A stretch of DNA of 64,000 bases, from assembly GCA_963575745.1 (NCBI GenBank), contig CAUYUJ010000855.1, forward strand, positions 26,001 through 90,000, read 5' to 3'. Positions 31,166-42,599 of this stretch are shown piece after piece. Both the position numbers and the translations under genes were made by a program. The stretch's first letter is position 1. Each line of letters opens with the position of its first letter. The notes under the pieces were generated by a model, which saw only the letters and a list, made by a program, of their open reading frames with translations, ran no database searches and had not been told where the DNA came from. The stretch is from Prorocentrum cordatum (lineage: Eukaryota; Sar; Dinophyceae; Prorocentrales; Prorocentraceae).

Positions 31166-34100
31166 TGTCGCCAGGTGGGGGGCGGTGGGCGTTGGACGTT
31201 TTTGGGAGAGGATTCGTGGGGTGGAGGGTCCCAAAAACAGAGGCAATCTGGGGTGGGGATGTCGGGGCCAGGTGGTGGGCGGGGAGGGGAGCGTTGGGCG
31301 TTTTTGGGAGAGGAATCGTGGGGTGGGGGGTCCCAAGAACAGAGGCAATCTGGGGTGGGGATGTCGGGGCCAGGTGGGGGGCGGGGAGGCAGGCGTTGGA
31401 CGGTTTTGGGAGAGGAATCGTGGGGTGGGGGGTCGCAAGAACAGAGGCAATCTGGGGCGGGGATGTCGGGGCCAGGTGGGGGGCGGGGAGGAGGGCGTTG
31501 GACGGTTTTGGCACCGGAATCGTGGGGTGGGGCGTCCCAAGAATAGAGGCAATCTGGGTTGGGGATGTCGGGGCCAGGTGGGGGGCGGGGAGAGGTGCCT
31601 TGGACGTTTTCGGGAGAGGAATCGTGGAGTGGGGGGTCCCAAGAACAGAGGCAATCTGGGGTGGGGATGTCGGGGCCAGGTGGGGGGCGGGGACGGGAGC
31701 GTTGGACGTTTTTGGAGAAGACTCGTGGGGTGGGGGGTCCCAAGAACAGAGGCAATTTGGGGTGGGGATTTCGGGGCCAGGTGGGGGGCGGTAAGGGGGG
31801 CGTTGGACGTTTTTGGGAGAGGAATCGTGGGGTGGGGGGGTCCCAAGAACAGAGGCAATCTGGGGTGGGGATGTCGGGGCCAGGTGGGGGGCGAGGAGGG
31901 GGGCGTTGGACGGTTTTGGGAGAGGAATCGTGGGGTGGAGCGCCCACGAACAGAGGCAATCTGGGTGGGGATGTCGGGGCCAGGTGGGGGGCGGGGAGGG
32001 GGGCGTTGGATGTTTTTGGAGAGGAATCGTGGGGTGGGGGTCCCAAGAACAGAGGCAATCTGGGGTGGGGATGTCAGGGCCAGGTGGGGGGCGGGGAGGA
32101 GGGCGTTGGACGTTTTTGGGAGAGGAAGCGTGGGGTGGGGGTCCCAAGAACAGAGGCAATCTGGGGTGGGGATGTCGGGGCCAGGTGGGGGGCGGGGAGG
32201 GGGGCGTTGGACGTTTTTGGGAGAGGAATCGTGGGGTGGGGGTCCCAAGAACAGAGGCAATCTGGGGTGGGGATGTCGGGGCCAGGGGATCTGGAGGCAA
32301 TCTGGGGTGGGGATGTCGGGGCCAGGTGGGGGGCGGGGAGGGGGGCGTTGGACGTTTTTGGAGAGGAATCGTGGGGTGGGGGGTCCCAAGAGGCAATTTG
32401 GGGTGGGGATGTCGGGGCCAGGTGAGGGCGGGGAGGGGGGCGTTGGACGTTTTTGGAAGAAGAATCGTGGGGTGGGGGGGGGGGCTGTCGGGGCCAGGTG
32501 GGGGGCGGGGAGGAGAGCGTTGGACGTTTTTGGGAGAAAAAGCGTGGGGTGGGGGGTCCCAAGAACAGAGGCAATCTGGGGTGGGGATGTCGGGGCCAGG
32601 TGGGGGGCGGGGAGGGGGGCGTTGGACGTTTTGGGAGAGGAATCGTGGGGTGGGGGGTCCCAAGAACAGAGGCAATCTGGGGCGGGGATGTCGGGGCCAG
32701 GTGGGGGGGCGGGGAGGGGGGCGTTGGACGTTTTTGGGAGAGGAATCGTGGGGTGGGGGGTCGCAAGAACAGAGGCAATCTGGGGTGGGGATGTCGGGGC
32801 CAGGTGGGGGGCGGCGAGGGGGGCGTTGGACGTTTTTGGGAGAGGAATCGTGGGGTGGGGGGTCCCAAGAACAGAGCAATCTGGGGTGGGGATGTCGGGG
32901 CTAGGTGGGGGGCGGGGAGAAGGGCGTTGGACGTTTTTGGGAGAAGAATCATGGGGTGGGGCGTCCCAAGAATAGAGGCAATCTGGGGTGGGGATGTCGG
33001 GGCGAGGTGGGGGGCGGGGAGGCGGGCGTTGGACAATTTTGGGAGAGGAATCGTGGGGTGGGGGGTCGCAAGAACAGAGGCAATCTGGGGTGGGGATGTC
33101 GGGGCCAGGTGGGGGGCGGGGAGGAGGGCGTTGGACGGTTTTGGGACCGGAATCGTGGGGTGGGGGGCCCCAAGAATAGAGGCAATCTGGGTTGGGGATG
33201 TCGGGGCCAGGTGGGGGGCGGGGAGAGGGCCCTTGGACGTTTTTGGGAGAGGAATCGTGGAGTGGGGGGTCCCAAGAACAGAGGCAATCTGGGGTGGGGA
33301 TGTCGGAGCCAGGTGGGGGGCGGGGACGGGAGCGTTGGACGTTTTTGGGAGAAGACTCGTGGGGTGGGGGGTCCGAAGAACAGAGGGAATCTGGGGTGGG
33401 GATTTCGGGGCCAGGTGGGGGGCGGGGAGAGGGCGTTGTACGTTTTTGGGAGAGGAATCGTGGGGTGGGGGGTCCCAAGAACAGAGGCAATCTGGGGTGG
33501 GGATGTCGGGGCCAGGTGGGGGGCGGGGAGGGGGGCGTTGGACGTTTTTGGGAGATGAATCGTGGGGTGGGGGGTTCCAAGAACAGAGGCAATCTGGGGT
33601 GGGGATATCGGGGCCAGGTGGGGGGCGGGGAGGGGGGCGTTGGATTTTTTGGGGAGAGGAATCGTGGGGTGGGGGGTCCCAAGAACAGCGGCAATCTGGG
33701 GTGGGGATGTCGGGGCCAGGTGGGGGGCGGGGAGGAGGGCGTTGGACGTTTTTGGGAGAGGAAGCGTGGGGTGGGGGGTCCCAAGAACAGAGGCAATCTG
33801 GGGTGGGGATGTCGGGGCCAGGTGGGAGGCGGGGAGGGGAGCGTTGGACGTTTTTGGGAGAGGAATTGTGGGGTGGGGCGTCCCAAGAACAGAGGCAATC
33901 TGGAGTGGGGATGTCGGGGCCAGGTGGGGGGCGGGGAGGAGGGCGTTGGACGTTTTTGGGAGAGGAATCGTGGGGTGGGGGGTCCCAAGAACAGAGGCAA
34001 TCTGGGGTGGGGATGTCGGGGACAGGTGGGGGGCGGGGAGAGGGGCGTTGGACGTTTTTGGGAGAGGAGTCGTGGGGTGGGGGGTCCCAAGAACAGAGGC

Positions 34101-34330
34101 AATCTGGGGTGGGGATGTCGGGGCCAGGTGGGGGGCGGGAAGGGGGGCGTTGGACGTTTTTGGGAGAGGAATCGTGGGGTGGGGGGGTCCCAAGAACAGA
34201 GGCAATCTAGAGTGGGGATGTCGGGGCCAGGTGGGGGGCGGGGAGGAGGGCGTTGGACGTTTTTGGGAGAGGAATCGTGGGGTGGGGGGTCCCAAGAACA
34301 GAGGCAATCTGGAGTGGGGATGTCGGGGCC
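31166..34330. repeat. 102 bp minisatellite, about 31 copies
   Basis: Unit starts of GTCGGGGCCAGG at 31261, 31363, 31465, 31567 and 31669 give an exact 102 base period. Some units are shortened (about 32280-32300, 32395 and 32480). The unit is very G-rich on the + strand and begins two bases after the helicase stop codon. Because 102 is a multiple of three and the unit lacks stops, frames of up to 1,249 residues run on both strands (34-residue repeats); I treat these as by-products. Neighbouring units are not always the most alike: variant blocks seen in 31380-31800 reappear in 33000-33420, implying a higher-order duplication of about 1.6 kb. Confidence 0.9.
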
Positions 34331-34365
34331 AAGTTGATAACTATAGCAAGCTATGATTACCAAAT
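34331..34365. repeat. 35 bp direct repeat, right copy
   Basis: Identical to 20534-20568. Its last 22 bases are the left half of a near-perfect palindrome (34344-34385). Confidence 0.85.
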
Positions 34366-34385
34366 TTGGTAACTATAGCTTGCTA
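34344..34385. repeat. 42 bp near-perfect palindrome
   Basis: The halves TAGCAAGCTATGATTACCAA and TTGGTAACTATAGCTTGCTA pair except where GA faces AG, with AT at the centre. A further TAACTATAGCTTGCTA copy lies at about 34438-34453. It could form a cruciform or bind a dimeric protein. Confidence 0.7.
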
Positions 34386-36325
34386 CCCCAACCCGCTCGA
34401 TACATATGCACATGCAACGCTATAGTTACCAGAGTTGCTAACTATAGCTTGCTACAGTTTGCAAGCTGGCAACGCTGCAACATGGACGCTGCCATGCATG
34501 CCCCTTCTCATCGCCACATTCTTCCCCCAGAGTTTCTAAAGTGCAGGTCCGCCATCCCTCACGACAGCGGTGGTGGTTACGACGGCGATAACAACACGAT
34601 GGATATGACAACGATGACGATTCTGGCAGCCAGTGCCGATGCAGATTAGGGCCAGTACGTTGAAGACGACGGCAGCGACGATGACGAGTACTTCGATGAC
34701 GACGAGGATATCGACGACAACGTGAGGGCGATGTTGATGACGGCGACGATGATGACAATGACGATGGCGAGGATGGTTCCGTCGACGAATTACGACCACG
34801 ACTACGTCAACGACCGCGCCGACCGTGACGGCAACGGACACGAAGACGACGCCACCCAAGACGACAACCGTGACCACGATTCCGACAGCGATTGCGTCGA
34901 CGACGACGATAGCGACTACGACCACGACGGTGGCCATCACCACGCAATCGACGACAGCCACGACCACGACAATGACGACGACCACGACAACAACCACAAC
35001 CACAACCACGATGACAACGACCATGACCGTGGACGTGACGAGAACGACAACGACGACGATTAGGTCCACGACGGCGACCACAATCACGATCCTTGCCAAG
35101 ACCACAATCACGATCGCGACCATGACGACAACGACCACGACGTCGACGATGTCTTCGACGACGACTGACCACGACCGTGACGACAACGACCACGACCATG
35201 AGTAAGACCACGGCAACGATCACGACCAAGACCATAGCCACGACGACCACGACGACCGAGACAACGACCACGACCACGACGTTGGCTATGGTCACAACCA
35301 CGACGGCGACAACCACCACGACGTCCACAACCACGACGACGACAATGACGACAACGACCACGACCATGACGACGACGAAGACGGCAATATCAACGATCAC
35401 GACCACGACCGGGACCACGCCGACGACGAAAACGACGACGGGCATTACCACGACCACGACGATGGCCACGACCGCGACCATGAGCAGGACGACGGCCACG
35501 ACCACGACAATGCCCACGACGGCTGTGACGACGACGACGACCGCGACCGCAACTTCGACAACCACCGCGACCCCGACGACGACGACCAAGACAACGACAA
35601 CGATGACCATAGCCACGACGATGACGACCAGGGCAGCGACGATGACCACGATCACGACCACGGCTACGACAACGACCATGACGAATCTGACCACGCGCAC
35701 GACGGCTACGACACCGACAACAACCACGTCGACGAGCACGACCACGACGATGCCGACGATGACCACTACCACGACATCGACCACGACTACCACGACCACG
35801 ACGGCGACCACGACCACGACGACGGCGACGACGACCATCACGGCCACGGTGACCACGACCACAACGACCACAGCGACCACGGCCACAACCAGGGCGTCCA
35901 CGACCACGTCCACGGCCACGATGATGACCCCGAGCACGACGACCCAAACATCGTGACGACGACCACGACACCGACGACGACGACGACGACCTCCCTATTG
36001 CAGGTAGCCGCGAGGTCCACTATCTGAGGGGTGTGTGCCGAAACGGGCGTGGCAGCGCTGTGGGGACTCCCATTTGGACTTTTTGTGGACCTCCCTGTGG
36101 GGGCACGAACCATGTGAAGGTATGCCGACATGTGCGCGGCAGCGCAATGCCAACTTCTGGATCCATCCGTTGGGGCTTTCCGTGGAATCCCATCTGGAGC
36201 CAGGAACCGCGTGATGGGGTGCCCCGACATGAGTGCGGCGACGGCGCCCACTCATGGGCCAATGGGCCGCGAACCGCGTGAGCGGCACGCCGTTTGAGTT
36301 GACCAGACGTTCGCTTCAACAAATA

Positions 36326-37220
36326 ATACATCCAAAAACATGCTCAGAGCTCCTGCTTCTCCTCCTAATCCCTCATCGTCACCATCACTATCATGATCAC
36401 CACCACCCTCGTCATCCTCGCCCTCCCTCATTCCTCCTCATCCTCCTCTCTCCTCCCCTCCCCCTCCCCCTCCTGCCCATCCTTTCCCTTCCCCCTCTGC
36501 TTCGGTGACTATGTCGACGTCGAAAACGACGACGAAGTCGGTGACGCCGACGTGACCCCCTCCCCTCCCCCGCGCGCCCGAGAGAGGCGACTGGAAGGCC
36601 GTTTCCAGTGGATTCCTGGGCTAAAGTCTTTATACTTTTATATGTGGTGTTTTGGTTTTGTATCCACTGATGCCATTCTTGTTCATGTCGGTTTGGAGCT
36701 TGGGATATTCGATTGTTGGTTGGTTACCATCGCAAGTTCACATTTGACACACATGTTTTGAATGGTTGAGTCTGGGTTTTAATCTGTGTGTATGATTATT
36801 TTGGTGTTGCTACCACGCATTTAATTTTTGTTCGGTATTATTGAGTGTGGGATTTTTGTTGGTGGTTGTCCACTGCACTTTAATCCTCAAGATGCCACGT
36901 GTGAATTGTTTTTCTTAAGTATGTCCGCATGCGTTTTGATGTTGTGTAATTTGATGTTTTTGTTTCAAGGTTCGGCTCTTGTTTGGTTCAACTATTCTGT
37001 TAGGTGTCCGTTCTTTTTTGCGTAGACATAACGGCTTGTTGCTTGATGTGTAACTTTTAACGAGCAGCGTCGTTTGTGTTAACTGTTAGCTTCGTTTTTT
37101 TTTATGGTTGGCTCCGTTTGTTGCTTGATGATTTAGTTTTTAATGTAAATTCCCTACCTCGGCTCTGCCTAGAAGGGTTCTTACTCTCACGCTTAAAGGG
37201 GCCGGGCAATGGAAAGCGCC
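36326..37220. other. Pyrimidine-rich then AT-rich unique stretch
   Basis: 36350-36520 is C/T-rich. From about 36620 to 37180 the sequence is the most T-rich, least repetitive part of the window (TTTTGTT, GTTTGGTT), quite unlike its GC-rich neighbours. No frame is convincing. It may be a piece of another element or an old insertion. Confidence 0.4.
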
Positions 37221-37221
37221 C

Positions 37222-37680
37222 CGGGCGGTTCCCCCAGTCCCCTGGGAGCGGTTCCCCCCAGTCCCCTGGGAGCTTTAGCTTTAGCTTTAGGTTTAGCTTT
37301 AGCTTAGCTTTAGCTTAGCTTTAGCTTAGCTGTAGCTTAGCTTTAGCTTAGCGTTTCGCTTAGCTTTTCGCTTAGCGTTTAGCTTAGCTTTAGCTTAGCT
37401 TTAGCTTAGCTTTCGCTTAGCTTGAGCTTAGCTGTAGCTTAGCTGTAGCTTAGCTGTAGCTTAGCTGTAGCTTAGACTTAGCTTAGTTTTAGCTTAGCTT
37501 TAGCTTAGCTTTAGCTTAGCTTTAGCTTAGCGTTAGCTTAGCTTTAGCTTAGCTGTAGCTTAGCTGTAGCTTAGCTTTGGCTTAGCTTTAGCTTAGCTTT
37601 AGCATAGCTTTAGCTTATCTTTAGCTTAGCTGTAGCTTAGCTGTGGCTTAGCTTAAGCTTAGCTTTAACTTAGCGTTACT
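37222..37680. repeat. 11 bp GCTTTAGCTTA array with duplicated leader
   Basis: The array runs from about 37262 to 37680 with an 11 base period; the variable third position gives GCTTTAGCTTA, GCTGTAGCTTA and GCGTTAGCTTA. It is preceded by two back-to-back copies of a 22-23 base sequence containing AGTCCCCTGGGAGC (37226-37275). The unit is not the plant/dinoflagellate telomere TTTAGGG. Confidence 0.85.
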
Positions 37681-37772
37681 GTTACTACTAATGCTGCTTT
37701 CCTAGGGGTTCCAACTCCTAGGTAGGGTCGCACTGGGATAATATATCTAAAACTAGATATAGAAGTGTTCTG

Positions 37773-37810
<38 letters not shown>

Positions 37811-38330
37811 GTGGGCCGTAAAGCTGCCGTAATCGACCTGAGGTGCATGGGCGTCTCCACGGGGTGGGCCCATGCTGCCTGAGGAGGCTGACGCCGCTGC
37901 GGCGTTCCTATCCCGCCGTCTCCCAGCTCCAGGGGCATAGCTCCAGCCAAGCCCATGGCCGGCAGCAGTGCTCGGCAGCGGGGGAGGCGGGCGTCGCGCT
38001 TCCTCTCGAGGGGTCTTCGGCGAGCGCGCGCCAGAAGGCACAGCCCCGCCTCCGGTGGGAAGCGAGCGCATGATGCTACGAGGCCCAAACATGTGAAGGA
38101 GCAGACGCTGCATAAGCATCACGCACTACATATATTGCACCACGTGGATTGTACAACATTTGTAGTGCACATCGTCGATTGCACACAAATGGATTGCACA
38201 ACATTGGTCGCGGTTGCACCACATAGGTTGCACTACATTCTTTGTCCCGCATAAATCGCACCTTTCCGCATATATATATATATATATATCTTTATATATA
38301 TATATATGAATTGCATCACACATATTGCTA
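37681..38330. repeat. TA tracts and degenerate TTGCACCACATA repeats
   Basis: (TA)n tracts lie at about 37777-37808 and 38268-38307. Between 38125 and 38265, degenerate units of about 16-20 bases around TTGCACCACATA are repeated, related to the array at 46250-46460. 37810-38120 is unique and GC-rich. Confidence 0.55.
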
Positions 38331-39200
38331 GAAACAATGTTTCGGGTCCACGCTTGCTAACATTTTACATTGTATAGACTGGCTCGATAATGTAATTTTG
38401 GAGATGCACATCACTGCCCTTATAAGCCGTCCCGGCATAAAGATACGGTACGATACACTTGTGGTTAGGTTGGTTGGCCACAGCACGATCGCACGACGGG
38501 GCACCGTTGGATCCATTGGGGGGCGACGGGTTGCAGATGCAAACGCGTCTGTGGATGTGTCGATTGGCATGTCAGGTCAGCGATTTCGCCAACGAGACCT
38601 CGTTCAGATCACCCAGCTACCGCCGCACGTTCAGGGGCGAGGCAGCAGTCTGGATGTCATGCAGGGGCCATAACGCACTCGTAGCATACTCCCCCCCCCC
38701 ACGTGTGGGCCAGCCCGCGTAAGCTTGTTGCGGCAGCTGTGCTCGGTGTCGCTGCGCATGATGTGCTCGGAGGTGTGCCTCGCGGGCGTTCCTCGCGCAG
38801 TCACCGCGCGAGCGTCGCGCACAGCCCGTCGCCCGTTGCGGCCAAAATCGAGGTGGTCCACGCCCCCAAGTCGGGCATGTGCTTGAGCGGGAATGGCCAT
38901 CCGCCCTCCTGAATCCTCTATACTTTTCCGCGCCCCCTTGAGGCCCTGGGGAGCAGTGTTCCATCCAGGATTGTTTATTCACGTGTCCCTGGGGGTGCCG
39001 AAGGGGGAGCTCTGGGGGGAGAGCGCCAACGCGCAGAGCAAAGACATCGCCATCGTCGTCGCCGCCATCGTCGTCGCCGCCACGGTGCGCAGGACGGCAA
39101 GACGCACATCGCCGGGCCAGCCACGCCTTTCACCCGCCTCTGGTGTGGCTTCGAGGCTCGCGAAGGGGGGGCGGGGCAGCCTGAGCCGCTTGGGTGCCCG
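38331..39200. other. No gene recognised
   Basis: Frames of 90-120 codons exist on both strands (38398-38673 +, 38617-38982 -), without motifs or low complexity. I cannot assign either. Confidence 0.3.
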
Positions 39201-39560
39201 AGACGGGGGTGAGGGATGGGAGAGAAGGAGCAGGAAGGAAGGAAGGACTTAATAAGGGAAGATGATAGAAGAGAAGGGAGGGACAGAGAAGGGAGGAGGA
39301 GGAGGAAGAGGAGGAGGATGAGAAGGAGAAAAAGAATGAGGAGGAGAAGGAGGAGGAGGAGGAGGAGGAGAACGACGAGGAGGAACACGACGAGGAGCAG
39401 GAGGAGGAGGAGGAGGAGGAGGAGGAGGACGAGGAGGAGACCGAGGCAGGGGAAAAGGAGGGCAGGCAGGAGGAGCAGGAGGAGAGGGAGACGAGTAGCG
39501 TCGGGGACAGGGGGCAGAAGATGACGAGGAGGGCGGTGAGGATGTCGTGGACGCCGAGGA
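39201..39560. repeat. GAG/GGA purine tract
   Basis: AGGAAGG and GAGGAGGAG runs for about 330 bases on the + strand. Confidence 0.8.
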
Positions 39561-40435
39561 CCGCGATGAGAACGATTGCTTGATCGGGGGGGGGGGGGAG
39601 GGCATCGTTGAAAAAGCGACAGCAGCAGGCGCAAGGCTATGTTGGGCCTCCAGGGGCCCTCACGAGGCCCCATAGTCTTCAGAAGGCGACGATGAGGACG
39701 CAAGGAGGTGGACGACAGCACCAACGAAATTTCCTACGGACCCACTCGAGCCTATTCCCTCAGCGCCTACATGATTCTTCAGGGCGGGAGGGCGAGGGTG
39801 AATGGAACGTGCAAGGGCGGGGCAGGGTGGGGTAGGGTTGGGAGAGAGGCGTTTGCTTTGCCCGTGGTGGGAGTGGGAGGGCGTCTGGATCCAGGAGTGT
39901 CGGTCTTGTAATGAGGACTGCGGGTTGCCCAAGGCCGCTCGCACGATTCGGCACGCTTGCAAACCATGCTCTCTACGACATAGGCCCAGCTTCCTGGGAT
40001 CGTGGGCAGTGCACGGCATGCGATGTGATGCGTGATCAAATGTGAATGCGTTGGCAGCCCTACCGTGGAATTTTGCTGGTAAGGGGAGGTGTTCAGCAGC
40101 CTTGACAAGCAGACGAGCTCTCTGGACATAGCTGCCTGCATAGACTCCAAGGCCACGATCATCACCAAAGGATCCGCCGCGCCCTCCCTCGCTGAACTGT
40201 CCATGGCCCTGCGAGGTTCGAGGGCTGACTGCTCGCACCGGAGAGGCCTTGCGGCCAGTTCCGCCGACCCTGAAGGGGGATCAGGAAGCCCCAGGGCGGC
40301 GAGGGGTTCCGGATTTGTCGGCCCTGAAGGCCTGGAGGGAGCCGAGGAACTCGCGAAGGAGGGCCGACGATTACCCCTGATCGGCGTGAAGGGCACCTCG
40401 AGACTGGAGAAGAGACAGGACACCGTGTTTGTGCC
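39561..40435. other. Unassigned; possible Cys-rich exon
   Basis: On the + strand 39840-40035 reads WWEWEGVWIQECRSCNEDCG and then a few further Cys residues (HACKPCSLRH) before a stop. It looks more protein-like than its surroundings, but I recognise no family and see no second exon. The rest is without clear features. Confidence 0.25.
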
Positions 40436-40760
40436 GTGGGCAAGAAGACTCGCGGGGCCTCTTGGAGGCATGTTTGGAGCCTCTTTGTGCCTCTAGGGGG
40501 CGTGTTAGGGTCTCAGGTCGCCTCTTGGGGACTTTTTGGGGGCCGGTTTGTGGGCGGCTGGAGGTCCCTAGGATGCCGTCGTCAGACCTCTTGGACACGC
40601 TGGAGGCCATCTTGTGCCATCTCGGAGGCCAGCGAGTCCCAAGATCGCTGAAATCACTCGGAGGCGGGGGGGGTCACACCCTCCCCGGGTCCCCCCCCCT
40701 GGCGGCGCAGGTGTCAAAGGGAAGGGGGTTCCCTTCGACTCGAGGGCGACGCTGCTCGAC
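40436..40760 (+). repeat. CTCTTGGGGCC-family repeat, copy 3, with C-rich tail
   Basis: Degenerate array 40440-40640, then GGGGGGGTCACACCC, a run of C, and AAGGGAAG...TTCCCTTCGACT (to about 40745). The same tail, including GAAGG...TTCC-TTTCGACT, ends the copy at 53.8-53.9 kb. Confidence 0.65.
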
Positions 40761-41330
40761 ATCCATTGGGTTGACGTGCGCGGTGACGTTCCCACGGTAA
40801 CCGATTCCATGTCTGTGGCCCTACATAGTTCTAGTGTTGTAGGCCAGGGCTTGCGGACGAGGGATGAACCATGAGCGCAGGGACAGGAGCCGCAGTAGCA
40901 AGAGCAACAAAAGCAATTGCAGGCGCGGCCGCCGCCGCCGCCGCCGCGGTGCTGCAGGGCCGCGCGGCCCCGTCGCCGTCGCCGAGTTGCCGCCGCCGCC
41001 CGCGGGCCGGGGCGAGAAGCCATGCCCCAGGAGAGCCTCGGGAGGTCCGGGGGCCGCCCGCGGATTGGCAAAAATAAGGGCAACGGAGTTCTGAGAGGCC
41101 CGCCGCCCCAGGACTGACCGACGAGGAGCTGGAGTGGGAGAGGCGTTCCCAAGCTTCCTCCTGTGCCGGGACGGGGGACAGAGGATCATGGGGAGGGAGG
41201 ATGGACGAGGATCGCGGATCTAAGTTTGGTGCATTTCCGGACCCCTCTGGTCTCCTATGGGAGCGTTCGAGGGGCTTCGGCGGCAGCTTCCAGAGACCCA
41301 CGGGGACCGCCAGATATCGTTGGGGAGAAA
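40761..41330. other. GC-rich spacer with CCG triplets
   Basis: GCC/CGC triplets at about 40925-40990. No gene recognised; many overlapping frames from composition. Confidence 0.4.
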
Positions 41331-41334
41331 GGTG

Positions 41335-41924
41335 TTGATTATGCTGATGATGATGATGATGATGCTGATGCTGATGCTGATGCTGATGCTGATGGTGATG
41401 GTGATGATGATGATGATGTTGCTGATGTTGCTGATGCTGATGATGCTCATGATGATGGTGATGGTAATGGTGGTGATGATGCTGCTGATTACGATGATGA
41501 CGATGATAACGATGATAACGAGGATGCTGCTGCTGACGATGATGGTGATGCTGATCATGCTGATGATGATGCTGGTGATGATGGTGCTTGTGATAATGAC
41601 GATGATGATAAGGAGGAGGCTGCTCGTGATAACGATGATGGTGATGAGTATGATGCTGATGAAGATAACGATGATGTTGATGATGCTGATGCTGATGATG
41701 CTGATGATGGTGCTGATGATGAAACTTGATTCTGATGATGCTGACGATGCTGATGATTATGATGATTGTGATGCTGCTGATGATGATGGTGGTTGTGGTG
41801 GTGGTGTTGATGATGATGATGCTGATGGTGGCGATGTTGATGCCACGAATGATGGTGCTGCTGATGATGGTGATGATGACGCTGATGATGATGGCGATAC
41901 TGCTGATGATGGTGGTCATGATGC

Positions 41925-41958
<34 letters not shown>

Positions 41959-42040
41959 GATGAGACTGGTGGTGATGATGATGATGCTGACGATGATCAT
42001 CATCATCACCACCATCAGCATCATCACCATCATCATCAAT
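41335..42040. repeat. GATGCT/GAT microsatellite, about 0.7 kb
   Basis: GATGAT and GATGCT triplet repeats with substitutions, ending in CATCAT/CACCAT on the same strand at 41995-42035. Frames give poly-Asp, poly-Met or poly-His. Confidence 0.9.
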
Positions 42041-42595
42041 GAGGGAGTGTGGCAAGAGCGACACGGGAGTTCGAGGAGGACGACCACAGGCATCTTTCTG
42101 CACGGGCCATTGATGTGGCAGTGCGCCGCCTCGTCCCAGTCCCCCTCCGATAGGTCGAGCATTCAGTTTGACAGGGGATCGCAAGCCACGTGTGTAGCTT
42201 TAGGTTGGGCATGCCCTTCGAAAGGAGGTCTATTCACGAATCGTAAAACGATTTGCCTGTCTACGATTGTTCGTGCTCTTTTGATTAGTTTTGATTCGTT
42301 GTTGACTTATTTGATGTGTCTTCCAACATACGCCTGTTGGAGGACATGCCCATCCTCAGCGTAGCTGGTAAAGGCTTGCAGAACCATCGGTGTGGCGCCA
42401 GAGCGAGAGCATGGCTTGAGCAACTATCGCCCTCGATGCCTATATCTGTGCAGTTCTTGGCAGGTCGAGGCCTCCTGGCGAAGTTCTGCCCGAAACGATG
42501 CCAGGCGAGAGTTCGGCATTGAGGAAACCATGCCATTCAAGTAAAGTACATGCGCGGTCAGGGATAACGCAGTCTAATGTGCCATTCGGGCCAGC
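42041..42595. other. No gene recognised
   Basis: Mixed-composition unique sequence; short frames only. 42250-42310 is T-rich. Confidence 0.35.
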
Positions 42596-42599
42596 ACCG

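Larger units (their letters stand above)
20569..34330 (+). mobile_element. Core of a Helitron-like element
   Basis: The core lies between two identical 35 bp repeats. It contains a 5' leader, a Rep/helicase reading frame and a 102 bp minisatellite. The protein content (Rep with HUH-type motif plus Pif1-type helicase) is that of an autonomous Helitron, which moves by rolling-circle replication. However, I do not find Helitron ends: no CTRR after a hairpin at the right edge, and the flanking 35 bp duplication is unlike the clean A/T insertion of Helitrons. It may instead be a Helitron-derived gene inside a larger element whose ends are the inverted arms. The single in-frame TAG suggests it is no longer active. 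Confidence 0.6.
34331..36325 (+). repeat. Right arm of the inverted repeat
   Basis: From inside outward: TAACTATAGC-type border, unique stretch (34460-34640), degenerate GAC/CAC trinucleotide tract (34650-35990) and arm-end repeat (36017-36325). Matches the reverse complement of 18270-20568. Distances between paired landmarks are 1,481 bases here and 1,648 on the left, so the arms have diverged mostly by trinucleotide gain or loss. Open frames of Thr, Val or Asp/His repeats are not genes. Confidence 0.75.

Noticed and set aside
30614-34363. Minus-strand open frame of 1,249 codons, proline-rich repeats
   Set aside because: It is the 102 bp minisatellite read backwards and then continues into the antisense of the helicase gene. 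Similar frames exist on the + strand.
37262-37680. Interstitial telomere
   Set aside because: The 11 bp unit GCTTTAGCTTA does not contain TTTAGGG or TTAGGG repeats.
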